64,000 nt of DNA from Paenisporosarcina sp050269735 (GTDB lineage Bacteria; Bacillota; Bacilli; Bacillales_A; Planococcaceae): the NCBI RefSeq assembly GCF_050269735.1, contig NZ_JBNNIX010000001.1, positions 1 through 64,000 of the forward strand, written 5' to 3'. Position numbers and translations under genes: made by a program. The number at the start of each line of letters is the position of its first letter. The first letter of the stretch is position 1. Of this stretch, positions 26,938-35,427 are shown piece after piece. A model generated the notes under the pieces. It was given only the letters and a program-made list of their open reading frames with translations. It did not search any database and was not told the origin of the DNA.

Positions 26938-27879
26938 ATGCCAAATGATCAAACGAAACAGCTGACATTGGGTGCAATGATGATTGCGCTGTTTTCTATT
27001 TTGTTGGCTGTTTCTTTTTATGTGCCTGTTTTGAATTTGATTACCGCGCTCTTTATTGCTCTACCAATCGCGTGGTATAGTACCAAATTTACTCGATCAG
27101 CTTCCATTTACTTGGCTGCAATTTGTATAGGGATGTCCTATTTTATTGGTGGACTTCTGGCCGTTCCATTTGCACTGATACATGTCTTGCTTGGCCTCAT
27201 TATAGGAGATACGCTTCGTTTGAAGAAAAGTAAGCTCTTTATGTTAATGGCTACTGGCATTGTGTTACTTGTAACAATTGTTATTGAATATGTAATCGTA
27301 GTCCTAGTTTTTAATTTTAATCCTGTAAAAGAAATGATGGCATACACGAAAGCTCAATATGATCAAATGGGTGCGTTTCTAGAACGTTATAATGCTTTGC
27401 CCAAAAATTATGATCAGACCATAGCGGATGCTTTGTTTATGTTTGAAACGGTCTTTCCGTCTCTACTCATACTAGGAGTTTTCACTTTCGTGTTAGTATT
27501 CATCAATATTCAGCTTCCGGTTTTGAAAAAATTAGGCATAGAAGTACCCAAGTTTCCGGCGATGAGACACATGCGGCTACCTAAGTCCATATTATGGTAT
27601 TACATGATTGTGATGATTGTTACTTTGTTCGTGGATTTAGAACGAGGAACATATGCCTTTATGGTATTTGCCAACGCAACTCTGATCATCCGTTTATTGC
27701 TTACTTTACAAGGTATATCATTCATTCATTTCTACATACATGAAAAAGGCTGGCCAAAATGGATTGCCATTGTTGGAACTATTTTAGCATTTCCTTTACA
27801 ATCGTTTACGTTACTTTTAGGTGTATTCGATTTAGGTTTCAATATTCGTTCATATGTCAAAGACAAGAACAGAAAGTAA
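26938..27879 (+). CDS. yybS: YybS, DUF2232 membrane protein
   Basis: 313 residues with eight or so hydrophobic segments. It begins with PNDQTKQLTLGAMMIALFSILLAVSFYVPVLN, the DUF2232 pattern, and shares distant features with ECF transporter S components. It is found just before gdpP in Bacillales and is 12 bp from it here, so both are co-transcribed with rplI and dnaB. Function not established. Confidence 0.92.
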   Translation: MPNDQTKQLTLGAMMIALFSILLAVSFYVPVLNLITALFIALPIAWYSTKFTRSASIYLAAICIGMSYFIGGLLAVPFALIHVLLGLIIGDTLRLKKSKLFMLMATGIVLLVTIVIEYVIVVLVFNFNPVKEMMAYTKAQYDQMGAFLERYNALPKNYDQTIADALFMFETVFPSLLILGVFTFVLVFINIQLPVLKKLGIEVPKFPAMRHMRLPKSILWYYMIVMIVTLFVDLERGTYAFMVFANATLIIRLLLTLQGISFIHFYIHEKGWPKWIAIVGTILAFPLQSFTLLLGVFDLGFNIRSYVKDKNRK

Positions 27880-27891
27880 GGAGCTGAACAA

Positions 27892-29868
27892 ATGTCAGCA
27901 TTCTTTAGAAAAAGACCGATTCGTGTCCCTTTATTTTTTCTATCATTGCTCGGCTTGATAAGCACGCTTTTGCTCCTATACTGGCAAATTTGGATAGGTA
28001 GTGTTCTTGCTGCTCTATTCCTTGTTGTCCTGGTCATTGGCTGGCAAATGGAGAAGCGTTTATACGAAGAGACCGAAAAACATATTGAAACACTCTCTTA
28101 CCGGATGAAACGGGTAGGGGAAGAAGCATTGCTCGAAATGCCCATCGGAATATTATTGGTCAATGAACATTGGACCATTGAATGGGCGAACCCATACATG
28201 TCGAGAGAGCTTGAGTTTGATTCACTTATTGGCGAAGAGCTGTTTACGCTGTCAGATGAATTTCATTCACTTGTAAAGCAAGAAGATAATAAAGAACAGA
28301 CAATCAGTTTGTCAGGGAAGAAATTTAAAGTGTTTTACAAACAAGAAGAAAAACTTCTTTATTTCTTTGATATTACCGAGCAAACAGAAATCGAGACGCT
28401 GTACTATTCAGATCGCAGCGTAATTGGTGTGTTGTTCATTGATAATTACGATGAGCTGGCACAGGGAATGGACGACCAAACGCGCAGTCAGTTAAATAGT
28501 TTGGTAACGTCTCTCGTCAATAATTGGGGAGCGGGCCATGGCATATACGTTAAACGGATTTCTTCCGACCGATTCCTTGCTGTATTGAATGAATCCATTT
28601 TACTGGAGCTTGAAAAAACGAAGTTTGCCATTTTGGATGATATAAGAGAAGCAACATCCAAATTAAATTTGGCGTTAACACTCAGTATTGGTGTTGGTGC
28701 TGGATCATCCTCATTAGTTGAACTTGGCGAACTTGCACAGTCAAGTCTCGATTTGGTACTGGGACGTGGCGGAGATCAAGTAGCCATTAAACAACCAAGT
28801 GGAAAAGTGAAGTTTTACGGTGGGAAAACGAACCCTGTCGAGAAACGAACGAGAGTCAGGGCACGCGTTATTTCACATGCGTTGCGTGATTTAATTCAAG
28901 ATAGTGACCAAGTATTTGTCATGGGGCATCAATTGCCTGATATGGATGCCATTGGTGCTTCTATCGGGGTACGTAAAATGGCAGAGATGAATCAAATCAA
29001 TGGCTATGTCGTAGTGGACTTTGATGGACTCGACCAAAGTGTAACCAGGTTGATGGAAGAAGTGAAAAACAAGCCACAACTATTTGAACGCTTTATTTCA
29101 CCTGAAGAAGCATTATCCAAATTAACCGATCGTACATTGCTGGTTGTTGTGGATACACATAAACCGAGCATGGTCATTGATGAGAAACTGTTGAATCGTG
29201 CTGAAAAAGTAGTGGTGATCGATCACCATCGCCGCGGAGAAGAATTTATTTCGAATACAATGCTTGTTTACATGGAGCCATATGCATCATCGACAGCAGA
29301 GCTTGTAACAGAATTGCTCGAGTACCAACCGAAACATGATAAAATAACGATGCTTGAAGCAACCGCGATGCTTGCCGGTATCATTGTTGATACGAAGAGC
29401 TTTACCCTTCGAACAGGAGCACGAACGTTTGAAGCAGCCTCGTATTTACGTACAAACGGCGCAGACACCGTGCTGGTTCAACGCTTACTGAAAGAAGATA
29501 TTGAAACTTATATAGAACGCTCAAAAATCGTCCAAACGGTTGAATTTTTCCGCGAAGGCATCGCGATCGCGCATGGGGAAGAATCAAATCTTTATAGCCA
29601 AGTCCTCATTGCACAGACCGCAGATATTCTACTAACGATGAAGGGTGTATCAGCCTCGTTTGTAGTTGCTAAAAAGAACAATGGAGACATAGGCATCAGT
29701 GCTCGTTCTCTAGGTGAAATCAATGTCCAGTTAATTATGGAAAAGCTCGGTGGCGGTGGTCATTTGACCAATGCTGCTTGTCAGATTCGTGATGGGGAGA
29801 TTGAAAGTGCTATTGAACAACTAAAATTATCAATTATTGAAATTGTCGAAGGAGGCCAACCAACATGA
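27892..29868 (+). CDS. gdpP: cyclic-di-AMP phosphodiesterase GdpP
   Basis: Membrane-bound enzyme that cleaves c-di-AMP, the nucleotide controlling potassium/osmolyte uptake and cell-wall homeostasis. 658 residues: two N-terminal membrane segments (about 11-55), a heme-binding-type PAS domain (about 75-150), a degenerate GGDEF domain (about 170-305), and DHH (MDAIGASIG, VVDTHKPS, VIDHHRRGE) plus DHHA1 (GGGGHLTNAACQ) domains. Its stop overlaps the rplI start (ATGA). Confidence 0.97.
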   Translation: MSAFFRKRPIRVPLFFLSLLGLISTLLLLYWQIWIGSVLAALFLVVLVIGWQMEKRLYEETEKHIETLSYRMKRVGEEALLEMPIGILLVNEHWTIEWANPYMSRELEFDSLIGEELFTLSDEFHSLVKQEDNKEQTISLSGKKFKVFYKQEEKLLYFFDITEQTEIETLYYSDRSVIGVLFIDNYDELAQGMDDQTRSQLNSLVTSLVNNWGAGHGIYVKRISSDRFLAVLNESILLELEKTKFAILDDIREATSKLNLALTLSIGVGAGSSSLVELGELAQSSLDLVLGRGGDQVAIKQPSGKVKFYGGKTNPVEKRTRVRARVISHALRDLIQDSDQVFVMGHQLPDMDAIGASIGVRKMAEMNQINGYVVVDFDGLDQSVTRLMEEVKNKPQLFERFISPEEALSKLTDRTLLVVVDTHKPSMVIDEKLLNRAEKVVVIDHHRRGEEFISNTMLVYMEPYASSTAELVTELLEYQPKHDKITMLEATAMLAGIIVDTKSFTLRTGARTFEAASYLRTNGADTVLVQRLLKEDIETYIERSKIVQTVEFFREGIAIAHGEESNLYSQVLIAQTADILLTMKGVSASFVVAKKNNGDIGISARSLGEINVQLIMEKLGGGGHLTNAACQIRDGEIESAIEQLKLSIIEIVEGGQPT

Positions 29869-30314
29869 AAGTAATTTTCTTAAAAGATGTTAAAGGCAAA
29901 GGGAAAAAAGGCGAAATCAAAAATGTAGCAGATGGCTATGCACATAATTTTTTACTGAAAAACAATTTAGCGACTGAAGCGAATCAAGCGACAATCAGCG
30001 CATTAGATGGTCAAAAACGTAAAGAAGATAAACATGCGGAGCAAGTGCATGAAGAAGCGAAAAAGTTAAAAGAGAAATTAGAGCAAATTACAGTTGAACT
30101 AAAAGCAAAATCAGGTGAAGGCGGCCGTTTGTTTGGTTCGATTACAACGAAACAAGTTGCGGAACAACTTCAGAAAACAACAGGAATTAAAATCGATAAA
30201 CGCAAAATGGAATTAGACGATGCCATTCGTGGACTTGGCTTTACAAATATTCCAGTAAAATTACATCAAGAAGTAACAGCAACATTGAAAGTACACGTAA
30301 CAGAAGAAGCGTAA
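29865..30314 (+). CDS. rplI: 50S ribosomal protein L9
   Basis: 149 residues. It starts MKVIFLKDVKGKGKKGEIKNVADGYAHNFLLK, the highly conserved L9 N-terminal domain, followed by the long connecting helix and the C-terminal domain ending in TLKVHVTE. It is translationally coupled to gdpP and followed by dnaB after 12 bp. Confidence 0.98.
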   Translation: MKVIFLKDVKGKGKKGEIKNVADGYAHNFLLKNNLATEANQATISALDGQKRKEDKHAEQVHEEAKKLKEKLEQITVELKAKSGEGGRLFGSITTKQVAEQLQKTTGIKIDKRKMELDDAIRGLGFTNIPVKLHQEVTATLKVHVTEEA

Positions 30315-30326
30315 GGAGAGACGTCA

Positions 30327-31688
30327 ATGAGCGAGCCCATGATGGACCGGATACCCCCTCACAACCAAGAAGCCGAGCAGTCCGTGATCGGGGCAATCTT
30401 TTTAGAGCCTCAAGCGCTCATTACGGCTGCAGAAATACTGCAATACGAAGACTTTTATCGCGTGGCACATCAGAAGATTTTCCAAACGATGAACCGCCTC
30501 AGCGACCAAGGTAAACCGATTGACGTTGTAACAGTGACGGAAGAGTTGGCATCTAAGAAAGAACTTGAAGATGTTGGCGGACTTTCGTATTTAACGGAAA
30601 TTGCAAATTCAGTACCAACTGCTGCCAATATCGCGCACTATGCGCGGATTGTTGAAGAAAAAGCATTACTGCGACGATTGATTCGAGTAGCAACCAATAT
30701 CGTTGAAGACGGCTTTACCCGTGAGGATGAAGTCGAAGCCTTGCTGTCAGAAGCCGAAAAGAAAATGATGGAAGTTTCCAATCGTAAAAATGCGGGGGAT
30801 TTCAGACACATTAAAGATGTGCTTGTCCAAACGTATGACAATATTGAACTTCTACATTCTCGTAAAGGTGACATTACGGGTGTCCCTACAGGTTTCCGTG
30901 ACTTAGACCGCATTACAGCCGGTTTCCAACGGAACGATTTAATTATAGTAGCAGCACGTCCTTCTGTTGGTAAAACAGCGTTTGCCCTGAATGTAGCGCA
31001 AAATGTGGCAACGAAGACAGAAGAAAACGTAGCCATCTTCAGTTTGGAGATGGGTGCAGAGCAACTGGTCATGCGTATGCTTTGTGCGGAAGGAAATATT
31101 GATGCCCAAGTTTTACGTACAGGTGCATTAACTGCTGAAGATTGGCGCAAACTAACAATGGCGATGGGGAGTTTATCCAACGCAGGTATTTTTATTGACG
31201 ATACACCGGGTATTCGAATTAACGAAATCCGATCGAAGTGCCGTCGGTTAAAACAAGAGTATGGACTTGGCATGATTTTGATTGATTACTTGCAACTGAT
31301 TGTAGGAAGCGGGAATGGGAAAGAGAATCGTCAGCAAGAAGTCTCGGAAATTTCCCGTTCATTAAAATCCCTTGCACGTGAGCTCCAAGTGCCGGTTATC
31401 GCCTTGTCACAGCTTTCCCGTGGTGTAGAGCAACGTCAGGACAAGCGTCCGATGATGTCCGATTTACGTGAATCAGGAAGTATTGAGCAAGATGCCGATA
31501 TTGTCTCGTTCCTATATCGTGAGGATTACTACGATAAAGAAACCGAGAATCAAAACATGATTGAAATCATCATCGCAAAACAACGTAATGGTCCGACAGG
31601 GACGGTGACCCTGGCTTTCGTAAAAGAATTTAACAAATTCGTTAACATTGACTGGAGCCAGCACCAACAACCAACCCCGGATTACTAG
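30327..31688 (+). CDS. dnaB: replicative DNA helicase DnaB (DnaC in B. subtilis)
   Basis: Hexameric replicative helicase, 453 residues. The N-terminal domain begins at DRIPPHNQEAEQSVIGAIFL. The RecA-like C-terminal domain has Walker A ARPSVGKTAFALN near 208-220, and the motif LIIDYLQL-like (ILIDYLQLI) near 321. The DLRESGSIEQDADIV segment contains the arginine finger region. No intein is present. Last gene of the yybS-gdpP-rplI-dnaB set. Confidence 0.97.
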   Translation: MSEPMMDRIPPHNQEAEQSVIGAIFLEPQALITAAEILQYEDFYRVAHQKIFQTMNRLSDQGKPIDVVTVTEELASKKELEDVGGLSYLTEIANSVPTAANIAHYARIVEEKALLRRLIRVATNIVEDGFTREDEVEALLSEAEKKMMEVSNRKNAGDFRHIKDVLVQTYDNIELLHSRKGDITGVPTGFRDLDRITAGFQRNDLIIVAARPSVGKTAFALNVAQNVATKTEENVAIFSLEMGAEQLVMRMLCAEGNIDAQVLRTGALTAEDWRKLTMAMGSLSNAGIFIDDTPGIRINEIRSKCRRLKQEYGLGMILIDYLQLIVGSGNGKENRQQEVSEISRSLKSLARELQVPVIALSQLSRGVEQRQDKRPMMSDLRESGSIEQDADIVSFLYREDYYDKETENQNMIEIIIAKQRNGPTGTVTLAFVKEFNKFVNIDWSQHQQPTPDY

Positions 31689-31689
31689 A

Positions 31690-31805
31690 AAAGCGGAAAG
31701 CGCTACTCAAGCTCGACACCGACGCTGGAAGGGCCGAATCGAAAGCCTGCTTTCGCATGAGGGCCTGAAGCTTAGGTGCGAGCTAGCGCTTGGAGCTAGA
31801 CACAA
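31690..31805. repeat. Bacillales-type folded intergenic repeat
   Basis: A GC-richer, foldable block. It starts AAGCGGAAAGCGCTACTC, contains GACGCTGGAAGGGCCGAA and a small hairpin CGAAAGC/GCTTTCG, and ends in GAGCTAGCGCTTGGAGCTAGAC. From memory it resembles an intergenic repeat common in Bacillaceae and Planococcaceae (AGCGG..GCGC..CGACGCTGG..GGGCCGA). It lies between the dnaB stop and its terminator. An apparent small frame across it is not a gene. Confidence 0.6.
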
Positions 31806-31850
31806 AGAAATGCGTAGCAACAAATATCTCTACATTGTGATTGATGCAAA

Positions 31851-31899
31851 AACACGAACGATAAATGTCTGAAAACATTTTTCCGTTCGTGTTTTTTCT
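31851..31899 (+). terminator. terminator of the gdpP-rplI-dnaB operon
   Basis: AACACGAACG (31851-31860) pairs with CGTTCGTGTT (31884-31893), with an inner stem AAATGT/ACATTT, then a T run. Confidence 0.92.
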
Positions 31900-31908
31900 T
31901 GTTTTTGG

Positions 31909-31937
31909 TTGACTTAACTGGTTTCGGTTGATACAAT
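31909..31937 (+). promoter_or_regulatory. purA promoter
   Basis: TTGACT (31909-31914) and TACAAT (31932-31937) with a 17-bp spacer, about 50 bp before purA. No clear PurR box was recognised. Confidence 0.75.
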
Positions 31938-31987
31938 AACACTGTTTGATTCAGGACGCGTGATAGCGTCTGACGGAGGTGCTGATT

Positions 31988-33274
31988 ATGACATCAGTTG
32001 TAGTAGTAGGAACACAATGGGGAGACGAAGGTAAAGGGAAAATTACCGACTTCCTATCCGAGAATTCAGAAGTAATTGCACGTTATCAAGGTGGGAATAA
32101 TGCAGGACACACCATTATTTTTGGTGGCGAAACGTATAAGCTTCATTTGATTCCATCAGGTATTTTTTATAAAGACAAAATTTCAGTAATCGGTAACGGT
32201 ATGGTTGTCGATCCGAAAGCATTAGTGAAAGAGTTAAAAGGATTACATGACCGTGGGGTAACGACAGAAAACTTACGTATTTCTAACCGCGCACACGTCA
32301 TTTTGCCTTACCACTTGAAGCAAGACGAAGTGGAAGAAGCTCGTCGTGGTGCCAACAAGATCGGAACTACAGGTAAAGGTATTGGACCGGCTTACATGGA
32401 CAAAGCAGCACGTGTAGGGATTCGTATGGCGGACTTACTTGATAAGGAAGTATTTGAAGAGAAACTCGAACGTAATTTAGAAGAGAAAAATCGTTTATTC
32501 GATAAGTTCTATGAAACAGAAGGTTTTACAAAAGAAGAAATTCTTGAAGAGTATTACGGTTACGGGCAAGAAATTGCGAAGTACGTAACGGATACATCTA
32601 AAGTATTGAACGATGCACTTGATGAAGGTCGCCGCGTATTGTTCGAAGGCGCACAAGGCGTTATGCTTGATATCGACCAAGGTACTTATCCATTTGTAAC
32701 TTCTTCAAATCCAGTAGCTGGTGGCGTTACAATCGGTGCTGGCGTTGGTCCAACGAAAATTCACCACGTAGTTGGAGTATGTAAAGCTTATACTTCACGT
32801 GTTGGAGACGGTCCGTTCCCAACGGAATTGTTTGACGAAGTCGGGAACCAAATTCGTGAAGTCGGTAAAGAATATGGTACTACAACTGGTCGTCCACGTC
32901 GCATTGGTTGGTTTGACAGTGTGGTCGTACGTCATGCACGTCGTGTGAGCGGATTAACAGATTTAACCGTCAACTCGATTGATGTTTTGACTGGCTTAGA
33001 AACAGTTAAGATTTGTACAGCTTACCGTTACAACGGGGAATTAATTACAGAATATCCAGCGAACTTACGTATGCTGGCTGACTGTGAACCTGTTTACGAA
33101 GAATTGCCAGGCTGGAGTGAAGATGTGACATCTTGTAAATCGCTTGATGAACTTCCGGAAAATGCGAGACACTATCTGGAACGCATTTCACAATTAACTG
33201 GTGTACCAATTTCGATTTTCTCTGTAGGACCAGATCGGAATCAAACAAATATCATTGCGAGCGTTTGGCGCTAA
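31988..33274 (+). CDS. purA: adenylosuccinate synthetase
   Basis: GTP-dependent first step from IMP to AMP. 428 residues: the P-loop GTQWGDEGKGK near the N-terminus, then GANKIGTTGKGIGPAYMDK, FEGAQGVMLDIDQGTYPFVTSSN and TTTGRPRRIGWFD, all diagnostic. The ATG at 31988 is chosen because GGAGGT lies seven bases before it; an in-frame GTG upstream overlaps that ribosome site. Monocistronic with its own promoter and terminator. Confidence 0.98.
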   Translation: MTSVVVVGTQWGDEGKGKITDFLSENSEVIARYQGGNNAGHTIIFGGETYKLHLIPSGIFYKDKISVIGNGMVVDPKALVKELKGLHDRGVTTENLRISNRAHVILPYHLKQDEVEEARRGANKIGTTGKGIGPAYMDKAARVGIRMADLLDKEVFEEKLERNLEEKNRLFDKFYETEGFTKEEILEEYYGYGQEIAKYVTDTSKVLNDALDEGRRVLFEGAQGVMLDIDQGTYPFVTSSNPVAGGVTIGAGVGPTKIHHVVGVCKAYTSRVGDGPFPTELFDEVGNQIREVGKEYGTTTGRPRRIGWFDSVVVRHARRVSGLTDLTVNSIDVLTGLETVKICTAYRYNGELITEYPANLRMLADCEPVYEELPGWSEDVTSCKSLDELPENARHYLERISQLTGVPISIFSVGPDRNQTNIIASVWR

Positions 33275-33282
33275 ATATTACT

Positions 33283-33316
33283 GAACGGGAAAAGGAAACT
33301 TTTCCCGTTCTTTTTT
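33283..33316 (+). terminator. purA terminator
   Basis: GAACGGGAAAAG (33283-33294) pairs perfectly with CTTTTCCCGTTC (33299-33310) around GAAA, followed by six T. Confidence 0.96.
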
Positions 33317-33361
33317 CGTATGTAGAAGTAATGTGAATTTTCATGCGATTTGAGGTGGGAA

Positions 33362-33555
33362 ATGAAGAAGTTTTGGTTTTGGGGGGCACTACTAGCAATC
33401 ATTGCGTCTTAGCTATCGATGCGTTTGTTGCATGGGAAGGGCAAACGGCTGTTGGGCAGCCTTTCACGTCGTTCTTTTCCTTGCTTCATATACCACAGCT
33501 GACAGATGAAGACTTAAAGAACCTGATGAAGAATGAGGTGAATGATGGCACATAG
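33362..33555 (+). pseudogene. small membrane protein gene broken by a one-base frameshift
   Basis: An ATG with a good GAGGTGGGAA ribosome site starts MKKFWFWGALLAIIAS and then hits TAG (33410-33412). Restoring one T at TCT-T-AGCT would continue as LAIDAFVAWEGQTAVGQ and on to the stop at 33555. That gives a coherent protein of about 64 residues with one membrane segment. The end overlaps the start of the next gene, as in an operon. It is either a recent pseudogene, a sequencing error, or an unusual frameshift. The family was not recognised. Confidence 0.5.
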
Positions 33556-34111
33556 AAGAGCATTCAAGTATATGATTGGCGGTTTTTTGTTGGTGTTGAT
33601 TGATATTCATAATTTCGATATTCTCCCTGATCCAATAGGGTATATGATGATTGCATCAGGTATTCATCAACTGGGCGCAAGGCAACCAAACGCATTAAGA
33701 GCAGAAATAACGGCGTATCTCTTGATGGCTTTGTCTATTCCAACTCTTTTTTTATCAGGTCAATTACTTAATCCAATGCAAATTAATAGCACAGGTTGGG
33801 TCGCATATGGCTTGAGCGTTACGGTAACAAACTTAATTTTAATTTATTTCGTGTTTCGGATGCTGATACATGAAGTGGATTATCCAATTGAAACTGCTGA
33901 AAAACCAAATCGCACAAGAAAATTAATGATAGTTTATATGGCTATTTCACTGAGTTCTGCATTTATTCAGCCCTTTTTAATCCATATGAAACAGGGTGTC
34001 CAGTCATCAATTTTGGTGGCTACTATTGTGCTAACATTGGCTGTACATATCGCCTTTATCGTCCATCTCCGTACTCTGCAAAAGACGTTTCCGGTAAGGG
34101 ATATCCAATAG
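33542..34111 (+). CDS. hypothetical membrane protein
   Basis: 189 residues with five or six hydrophobic segments (about 10-30, 50-72, 83-105, 125-150, 155-175). The N-terminal FLLVLIDIHNFDILPDPIGYMMIASGI segment resembles a family of uncharacterised Bacillales membrane proteins. GAGGTG lies just before two adjacent ATGs (33542, 33545). It overlaps the broken small gene upstream and probably was co-translated with it. Function unknown. Confidence 0.7.
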   Translation: MMAHRRAFKYMIGGFLLVLIDIHNFDILPDPIGYMMIASGIHQLGARQPNALRAEITAYLLMALSIPTLFLSGQLLNPMQINSTGWVAYGLSVTVTNLILIYFVFRMLIHEVDYPIETAEKPNRTRKLMIVYMAISLSSAFIQPFLIHMKQGVQSSILVATIVLTLAVHIAFIVHLRTLQKTFPVRDIQ

Positions 34112-34132
34112 AATCACACAATTAAAAATGCG

Positions 34133-34163
34133 TTGCCCGTATACTATTGGGCAACGCATTTTT
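34133..34163. terminator. bidirectional terminator
   Basis: AATGCGTTGCCC pairs with GGGCAACGCATT around a short loop (GTATACTATT), followed by T on the plus strand. It separates the convergent membrane-protein and YitT genes. Confidence 0.88.
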
Positions 34164-34167
34164 GTTA

Positions 34168-35103
34168 TTAGTGGATATTGCGTTTCTTAAATCGACCGCC
34201 ACGTACTTCGGCTATATTGCCAATGGCCACAAATGCTTGTGTATCAATATCTTCTACAATCGTTTTTAATTTGGCTTCTTCCAAACGGGTAATGACGGTA
34301 AAAATGATTTTTTTATCATCGCCAGTGTAGGCGCCTTCACCATGTAAATAAGTGACGCCACGTCCGAGACGATCCATAATGGCTTCGCCGACTTCATCAA
34401 CGAAATCACTAATGATGTAGACCGATTTTGATTCATCCATGCCTTGAATGACAATATCAATTGTCTTATAAGCAATGAAATAAGCGAGTACAGAATACAT
34501 GGCTTGTTCCCACGTAAATACAAAACCTGCAATAGTAAAGATCATTAAGTTGAAGAACATGATGATTTCCCCAACAGAGAAAGCAGATTTCGTGCTGAAC
34601 AAAATGGCCAATATTTCCGTTCCATCTAATGATCCACCGTATCGGATGACAAGACCTACGCCAATGCCGAGCACGATGCCACCAAAAACAGTAGCAAGTA
34701 GTAAGTCATCTGTAAAACGGGCAACAGGATGTAAAAAGTATGTACATATTGAAAGAACCGTAATTCCTAAAACAGTAGACAAAGCGAATGTTTTACCAAT
34801 TTGTTTATAACCGATAAAAAAGAAAGGAATATTCAAAAGGAAGATAAATAGTCCGATTTGAAGATCTGTTAAATGAGACAAAATGATGGAAATACCTACA
34901 ATTCCACCATCTAATAATTGATTGGGAACGAGGAATAATTCAATACCCATAGCCATAAATACGGCACCGACAATAATCATGATAATACGTTTAGCGATGA
35001 CGGCTTTTGATGCCCTTCGATGTGAAGAGGAGGGTTTTGGAATTACTTGTCGCTGGAGTTGTTCATCAGTCAAGTGGAAAACCTCTTTTCGCATTATATA
35101 CAC
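34168..35103 (-). CDS. YitT family membrane protein (DUF161 + DUF2179)
   Basis: 311 residues with five to six membrane segments (about 35-205), then a soluble DUF2179 domain (about 220-305; KSVYIISDFVDEVGEAIMDRLGRGVTYLHGEGAYTGDDKKIIFTVI). This is the normal YitT arrangement. Members are abundant in Bacillales and have no settled function, though transporter roles have been suggested. The first codons (MYIMRKEVFHL) may start at the second ATG. Confidence 0.9.
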   Translation of the reverse strand: MYIMRKEVFHLTDEQLQRQVIPKPSSSHRRASKAVIAKRIIMIIVGAVFMAMGIELFLVPNQLLDGGIVGISIILSHLTDLQIGLFIFLLNIPFFFIGYKQIGKTFALSTVLGITVLSICTYFLHPVARFTDDLLLATVFGGIVLGIGVGLVIRYGGSLDGTEILAILFSTKSAFSVGEIIMFFNLMIFTIAGFVFTWEQAMYSVLAYFIAYKTIDIVIQGMDESKSVYIISDFVDEVGEAIMDRLGRGVTYLHGEGAYTGDDKKIIFTVITRLEEAKLKTIVEDIDTQAFVAIGNIAEVRGGRFKKRNIH

Positions 35104-35427
35104 TAATTATACCCTAATTCGGATTTTACAGGTAGAAAGTCAACCTGAGGGGGAGCAAATGACAAAAATCTACTTTAAAAAAGAATGAAGAGGGTATAAA
35201 GGTAGAATTTAAAAGTGGAATTTTCGAATAATTTAAGAGAAAAGGCTATTTTAATTTACAAATACAGACAATTAAATGCAATTGATGGTAGGAATGAGTC
35301 ATTTTCTTTACATTATGCCATTTCTTTACCAGTACGAAATAGGATGTGTTAAATTAAAGGGGCGTGAAATTTTTCACAATAAAAGAACCATTCGTTTTAC
35401 GGATGAAATTTTGAGAGGGGCTTTATC

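Noticed and set aside
31648..31872. Open frame of 74 codons after dnaB
   Set aside because: It begins inside dnaB and crosses the folded repeat and terminator; no independent start signal.
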